Shown in pieces: positions 58,199-64,000 of a stretch of 64,000 nt of DNA. The notes beneath the pieces were generated by a model. It had not been told where the DNA came from, searched no databases, and was given only the letters and a program-made list of their open reading frames with translations. Position numbers and translations under genes: made by a program. This stretch comes from Haematococcus lacustris. Lineage: Eukaryota > Chlorophyta > Chlorophyceae > Chlamydomonadales > Haematococcaceae. Location of the stretch: contig JASKMD010000003.1 of assembly GCA_030144725.1 (NCBI GenBank), positions 2,810,991 through 2,874,990 on the forward strand, written 5' to 3'. Within the stretch, counting starts at the first letter, position 1, and the number at the start of each line of letters is the position of its first letter.

Positions 58199-60502
58199 GC
58201 CTCTGAGCATACGTGCAGCAAGCGAGCATCAAATGCAGCAGCAGCAGCAGCAGCCGGGATCATGTTTCTTTTAGCCATCGCAGTGTCGTGAGACATCAGA
58301 GCAGGGATTGTATCAGAGTCGACCATCTGGCCGTGACATGTAATGGACGTAAAGCTTATGACAAGGTGTTCAAGGAGTGGCTGCAGCAGCAGCCCCTTCA
58401 ACCAGCCCCACCTCCATTGGCACCCCTTCAATGCACCTCAGCAGCACCAGCACCACCAGGTCAGCACCAGACCAGATGCCTGCTTGCATCCTGCGCATTC
58501 ACCTGCGCATGCATGTGGTTAGCACTGATTGGATTCGGAAACTAATGAAGAGCCATGCGAGCATCAGCAGCTGGCTGCATACGCCAGGAGGGTGCCATGC
58601 AGTCCTGTGGGGTGGGGAGCTGGAAGTGCTTGGCTCATGCATGGGTGCAGGATGTGAGCCTAGCCACTAGACCCAGTTGACAATGCTGGCGTTACTGATG
58701 GCGGTGTGCGCTTGTGTGGGGCAGATGCCTCATGTTGATGAGCCCCAGCGTGTAACCTGTCACAACAAATCGCGTCGGCCCGGCATAATGCGTGACGATA
58801 GCTGCATAGCCAGGCAGCAGGCCACATCGCACCAGCGGTAGTAGGCCACAGCGCATGCTTATAACGCGACAAGCCTAACACTGTCGCATGGTGCCTCATG
58901 GTCACTGCATGGTGATTATAGAGGCATGCATGGTGATGGGCACTGCCAGGCGGATCGCAGCCGTGTGCCTGCAATGCCCTGGATGTGCAGTCCATGTGTA
59001 AGCTGACACTGTTGGGGCGGGCCCAATTGCCAGGACCACCGTGGCCTGCTGCTGGCGCTGCGCCGCCCAACACCCTCACGTGACACCCTCAACAGCAACC
59101 TCTTACCCTCTGTCTCATCATCACCCTGAAAGCCCTGCAGGCCAATGCCAGCTGTACCAAGGCAGCCACACGTTTTCATAGGCACAGGCACAGGCCATTG
59201 CAGCAGGACCCCAGACGGCCTGCGGGCCAGTACTCTGGGTGCCTCCCCTCCACCTAACCAATAACCCTAACCCCCACTGAACCCTGACCCTAGCCCCCCT
59301 CCCCACTGAACCCTCCCCCCTACCTACGGGGGCCTACCCCTACTCCCAGACCCCATGTGCTTGCTTTGCAGTGCCTGCTGACCTCGGTCACCTCATACTG
59401 CTATCCAGGTGCATCCACCCAGCCGCCACGCTGGGAGGTGCAGCATACCAGGCCCACCACCCTTGATCCCCCACAACATGGGGCACCAAGACGTCAGGCA
59501 CCCACTGGGGTCAGCACCAGCCAGCCGCCACGCTGGTGTGGGCTGAGCCTAGGTAGCACCCCTGGCCCAGCACCACACCAGGCAACACCAGGCAACACAC
59601 CATGCCGCTGTCTCCAGGCCGGGTGCACCAGCTGCTGGGTTGCCTCCTCGTCAAAGGTCACCTAGTCCTGGCGCCTAGGCTTGGCTTGGCTGAGCTGGCG
59701 CTTGGGCCTGGCCTGGGCTGAGCGGGAGCCGGTCACCATCGTCTGCGCTGAGCACCACGCGGCCTTCGTTATGAGCCGTCTTTACTATGGGCCTGACCTG
59801 GGATGAGCTGGAGCTCTGTGGAACAAAGGATCACATGCAGCCCTCCCCCTCCTGGCTCCCCCTCCTGGGTCCTGGGCTGTGACGTGACTCTGCTGTGTTA
59901 TGCAGCTGCGAACATGTTGCTCTACCAGTTGCGTCTACACCTTTTGCTACTTGCCATCTGGGCACCACACCGCACTGCTCGTGGCCAGATCATGTGGGGT
60001 CAAGATGGGGGCTGCTGGGGTTGCATGTTCAGCTGTGTGTCTGAGTCAACTGTTGCGTGTATTTGCGTCAACTGGAGCTATCTCCCAGGTTGCCTGCCCT
60101 TGGTAATCACAAGAAGCGCGCTTCTTGATATGACGTGGCTAGTACCGATGCAACTGTTGGTAGAATGCAGGCTCGATGAGCTCCGAAGCCAGCCGCATCG
60201 CCCAGCAGCTGTTGTCTGCAATGTGATGGTCGTACAGTTAGGCCATACTCGCGGGGCACATTTACAAAAAACAGTTTGCTTGAATCGCCGACTGCCGTAA
60301 TATGTAATACATCGTATGGGTATACAGCAATTCAGCAGATCATACACACGAGCTGCTCAGCTTGCTGAGTGCTCACGGTCAACTAGTTTGACCGGGAGCG
60401 CGGGGTCAGGCGCGAGGTAGAGGGCGGCCCTGCAGCAGCAACCTTCAATGCTCATGCGCGCAATCCACAACTAGCGAAGCACTTTGCTCGGCGGTTCGGG
60501 AT
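58199..60502. other. Mostly non-coding; one possible orphan exon
   Basis: At about 58342-58460 (plus), a frame reading AYDKVFKEWLQQQPLQP and then a Pro/Ala-rich stretch ends at a gtcagc donor and looks exon-like. No partner exon was found. The rest shows no gene I can support. 59260-59310 has a few CCCTAACCC/CCCTGACCC units. Confidence 0.35.
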
Positions 60503-63500
60503 ATGGCCTCATGGCAGCAGCCTCCCCAGCCCCATTGGGGGACCCAAGCTCTTGGAGCGGGACCTGTTCTACCGCAAGCTGCGTCGTCTGTCCAACAGCA
60601 GCCCGGGCAACACTTGGCTCAACAGGACCCAGCAGCAGTCCAGCATCAACCAGTCATCCAGCAAACTCGGTTCAACCCCACAGTGCAGTATCTGCAGCCT
60701 CAGCCGCAGCAACAACCCCGGCCCGTCATAGCGGAGCCCCAGCAGCATGACCAGCCACGGCCTCGGCCTGGGCCTGGGCCACAGCAGCAGGTGCCCCCTC
60801 CGCCACAACAGCAATGACGCAGTACCAGGCTCAGCCTCAGCGGCCAGCAGCAGCAGTACCAGCACAGGCCCAGCCACAGGGCAGCAGCAGCAGTACCCAG
60901 CACAGCCCCAGCAACAGCAGCAGCAGCAGTACCCAGCACAGCCCCAGCAACAGCAGCAGCAGCAGTACCCAGCACAGCCCCAGCAACAGCAGCAGCAGCA
61001 GTACCCAGCACAGCCCCAGCAACAGCAGCAGCAGCAGTACCCAGCACAGCCCCAGCAACAACAGCAGCAGCAGTACCAGGTAGCGCCTTATCAGCAGTAC
61101 CCCCTCCCCCAGCCTAACGTGCATGGTCACCCGCCCCCAGCAGCAGCAGCAGCCTGCTCTCCCGCCCAGCCTCAGCCTGTGGTCTCAGGGGCTGACAGCG
61201 CAGGGCCCCCAGGCAGGTGGCTCAGGCTCCTGGGGCCGCCCACCCCCTCCTGGGCCCAGGGGCCTGGCCTTGACCCCTGCACCCCACCCACCGCCCTCCC
61301 AACCGGGCCCCCCACCACACCCCCAGTGGAACCCCCATGCTCAGCCCCAGCCGCCTCCCCAGCCGCCTCCCAGCCTGCAGGAGGCCCTGCACAGCGTGGT
61401 GGCGCGGGCTCCAGCCCAGCCTGCTGCCAGGTGGGTTGGGACGGACGGTGTCCCCTCCCTCCACCCCCTTGTGTGAGGTGCAGCCGTCTCAGTCAGGCAC
61501 TGCAGCCTGGCCTGGCCGTCTCACATCACACCTTCATAGCCCCACGTCACACATCACGCCAGCAGCGGGGTACCGGGCCACATCAAGGATAGGGGGTTCC
61601 ATCAGCAGCGCCAACAGCTGCTGCCGGCCCCCTCCTGCTGCCGCAGTCAGGCAGCTCACTAGTGGCACAGCATCGGGGTGCGCTGCACAGCCCCAGGGCC
61701 TACTATGACCACGACAGTGTCCCGGAGCCTGCGGGAGCCGCCCCCTGCAGTACCGTGTACTGCCTGACCCCCTCAGGGGCGGCTAGCCAGCCAGGCGTGA
61801 CACGCATCCACTGATGTCAGCTGAAACATACTTCGACTCTCACAGCTCCATCAAGCTTGAAGCGAATACAGCTTCAAAGTATGTAAGGCTTGAGCCAGAG
61901 CACTGATGTCAGCCGGCACAAAGCACTGGGGCCTTCAGTGAGTACCCAAGACGCCACACGACAAGCAGTGTGGCCCAAATCAGGCCGGCAGACTGGCACC
62001 AGATGTCGAGCTTGAGCACTGTGGTGCCACAACAGGCTCCTGCTGCTGCTGGGCCCTGGGTGCCGCTACTCCCTGCCCTTGGTTGCCAGCTTCAGCTGCT
62101 CTGGCCACCAGCACAGCTCCAGCGGGCGCCACCTGCTCTCCCCGATGCGCTGCATGTTCAGCGCTGCATTGCAGTCCCTGTCTACCCACCTGACAGGCTG
62201 TGGGGCTGGTTTGCCTTGTCAGCCTTGCCCTTTCCTGCGGCCTTGGTGGGCTGGGTGGGCTCAGCTGCCTGCTCTACCTGAGTGTGCTTGGTGCGCTTGG
62301 CTGGCAGGGGAGTGCGGGGCCTGGGGTGAGGGGCAGCTGGCTGCGCAGTTGCCTGGCTGCATGGGGGCTGCGGGGGCTGGCTTGGCGGCACCTGGGGGCA
62401 CCACCTCAGGCCCCGCACTGGCTGGTCTCACGCTGCTGGCTCCAGGCTGGGCGCAGCAGGCGGAGGTCCACCTGCCCTGCTGGGGGCACCCAGTCTGCAG
62501 GCCTGGTGGCTCAGTGGGGGTGGTCTGTTCCAGACTGTCAGGGCTGGGGCCTCTTCACAGCTGAGCTGACCCAGCTGGTGCGGTGCTCCTCCACCCGCAC
62601 CACCTTGCCGGGCAGCCTGTCTGCCTCCTTGCGCCTGCTGGGCCTGCCCCGCACCATGCAGACCCATGGCCAACTCAGGCAACAACCCCAAGGCCAAGTT
62701 AGTCAGCTTGGGGGCCACAAGCCAAAGTAGGCAACAACCCAGGCTGAGGACATTGTGGCTGGGTAGGGTGCAGGCTATGGTGCACAGATGTGACGGGGAG
62801 CACACGACAAACAGGGTGGTCAGAGTGGGTTGGCAAGGTGCTGAGTAGGCTAGCCCTGCCTCCGGGCTGCACTGGCCCGCTGCACTGCACAGCGCAGGGG
62901 AGGGTCCACTCACCCCTGATGGCCACCGCTACCTTGCAGCGCACTGCAGACTATGCTATACTAAGCTGGGCAGGGGGGGTCAGCCAACACCCTTGTGGCT
63001 GCACTGGCCCACTGCACTGCACCTGCACTGGGGGTGGTGGTGGGGGTGGTGCCCAAGGGTGCTGTGCAGGTGCAGTGGGGGGGTGCAGGGCCACTGCAGG
63101 GCACCTGGGAGGGTCAGCCAACACCCTTGTCGGGGACAGGCCACCGTATAGCGCCTGGGTATAGGGCCTGGGCTCAGATGCCTCCGGGCTGCCTGGACAG
63201 CCTGGCCCTACTGGACCACCACCACCAGGGACCACCACCAGGTCCCTAGGCCGCCCCTACACCCTCACCCCCCTCCCCCTCCCCCTCCCCCTTGGCGCTG
63301 CATCGCTATTAGAGTGCTACAGCCGATGATGAGGGGGCTGTGGGGGCTGCCTCCCGCTCCCCCCCCATGGTGCGTCCCCCCCCCTCCCCCCCCCTCCCCT
63401 GCCTGTCTTTACTCTGCAGGCCAGCTGCTGAGCCCCCACACCCCCTGCCCCCGGCCCTGCCAGCCGCCGCCCCCGCCCTGCCCACAGCGGGCTCGCTGCC

Positions 63501-64000
63501 TGGCCTGCCCAGCCGGGTGCAGGCGGGTCTGCCGCCCGGGCCGCAGGAGCAGGAGGCTGCGGGCCTGCAGGGGGTGGACCCGCTGTGCGGCCCCTACCTC
63601 ACCAAGCCACTGCCGCCCAGCGTGCTCAGCGTCACGGTGCACAAGGCAGACAGCCTGCGGTGGGTGGGGGGCGGGGATGGGGGAGACGGATAGGGGAGGG
63701 GGGTAGGAAAGGGTGAAGGGCAGGGGATAGGAAAGGGTGAGGGGAGCTAGGGGAGGGGATAGGAAAGGGGAGGGTCGAGGGGAGGGGATAGGAAAGGGTG
63801 AAGGGGAGGGGAGGGTCAACGGGAGAGGGTCGAGGGGAGGGGATAGGGGTTAGCTCCCGCCGTGGTGGTGGTGGTGGTGGTGGTGGTGGTGGTGCGGGGT
63901 GGGGGTGGGTGGCCATGTGGTGTTGGTGGTGGTGTTGGTGTGAGTCCATGGCTGTTGGTGTGTTGTTGTGCGTTCAGGCCTGACGCCCTGGTGACCAGCC
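60503..64000 (+). CDS. Gln/Pro-rich protein, partial, continues beyond the window
   Basis: The first exon starts ATGGCCTCATGGCAGCAGCC (MASWQQPPQPHWG) and is Gln/Pro-rich to about 60796. A 36-bp repeat block and a Pro-rich segment follow to a donor after ...LQEALHSVVARAPAQPAAR at about 61430. A later exon, about 63419-63659, ends GPYLTKPLPPSVLSVTVHKADSLR with a gtgggt donor and joins a new exon at 63979 (PDALVT). The LSVTVHKADSLRPDA run looks like the first strand of a C2-type beta sandwich. Exon limits between 60800 and 61430 are unclear because several frames are open. Family and function are unknown; the C2 idea is tentative. Confidence 0.45.
60893..61076. repeat. 36-bp tandem repeat, five copies
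   Basis: The unit includes TACCCAGCACAGCCCCAGCA followed by CAG triplets. In one frame it encodes the 12-residue repeat YPAQPQQQQQQQ. It resembles disordered Gln-Tyr-Pro regions of RNA-binding or transcription-related proteins. Confidence 0.93.
61980..62720 (-). pseudogene. Fanzor-like pseudogene, third copy
   Basis: Reading down the minus strand: LPGKVVRVEEHRTSWVSSAV (about 62650-62580), then a TGA, then scattered frames. Next come a Pro/Lys-rich linker (RTPLPAKRTKHTQVEQAAEP) and VDRDCNAALNMQRIGESRWR with the C-terminus to about 61980. VEEHRTS corresponds to VDEFSTS in the 33-kb copy, and DRDCNAALN is identical. Frameshifts and stops show it is dead. It lies antisense in an intron of the gene starting at 60503 and is more diverged from the other two copies than they are from each other. 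Confidence 0.6.

Overview
This is a nuclear fragment from a GC-rich chlorophyte green alga, most likely a volvocalean such as Haematococcus or a Chlamydomonas relative. That is inferred from the mix of short GT-AG introns, long Gln/Ala/Pro/Gly-rich protein tracts, many CAG and hexanucleotide microsatellites, TGTAA-type poly(A) candidates, an L1-like LINE, and Fanzor-like (TnpB-family) remnants. A 500-base assembly gap lies at 21345-21844.

Layout. 1-9456 is an array of a 2,998-bp repeat unit (one partial, one full, one truncated copy). It is interrupted at 2621-4996 by a 2,376-bp insertion with inverted repeats. About 9457-16400 is an L1-like LINE with ORF1, an endonuclease/reverse-transcriptase ORF2, and one frameshift near the end of ORF2. 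17041-31280 (minus) is a large multi-exon protein kinase gene whose C-terminal exon contains the gap. 31.5-35 kb holds one hypothetical exon and a nested, inverted pair of Fanzor-like pseudogenes. 36949-48293 (plus) is an 18-exon ESF1 gene (ribosome biogenesis) that I could splice completely in frame. 49719-56007 (minus) is a plastid-type lysophosphatidate acyltransferase gene, convergent with ESF1. 57690-58198 is a small two-exon hypothetical gene. From 60503 to the right edge there is a partial Gln/Pro-rich gene with another Fanzor-like remnant inside it.

The most striking content is a family of six circularly permuted tRNA-Pro(AGG) genes. In each, the 3' half (anticodon 3' stem, T arm, acceptor 3' strand) precedes the 5' half (acceptor 5' strand, D arm, anticodon) with 15-16 nt between. 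Joining at position 37/38 gives a perfect 72-nt tRNA-Pro. Five copies lie on the minus strand of the tandem repeat, two per full unit. The sixth lies on the sense strand inside intron 14 of ESF1. A T run follows every 5' half, as expected of a Pol III terminator, and flanking 4-bp helices covary between the two array types. Permuted tRNA genes are known from the red alga Cyanidioschyzon merolae and some prasinophyte-type green algae. Amplification in a tandem array plus an intronic copy is what looks new here.

How it fits together: ESF1 and the acyltransferase are ordinary housekeeping genes whose introns have absorbed microsatellites, repeat fragments and a tRNA gene. The left third is a repeat and transposon compartment. 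Exon coordinates marked approximate are from reading splice sites and protein continuity by eye.
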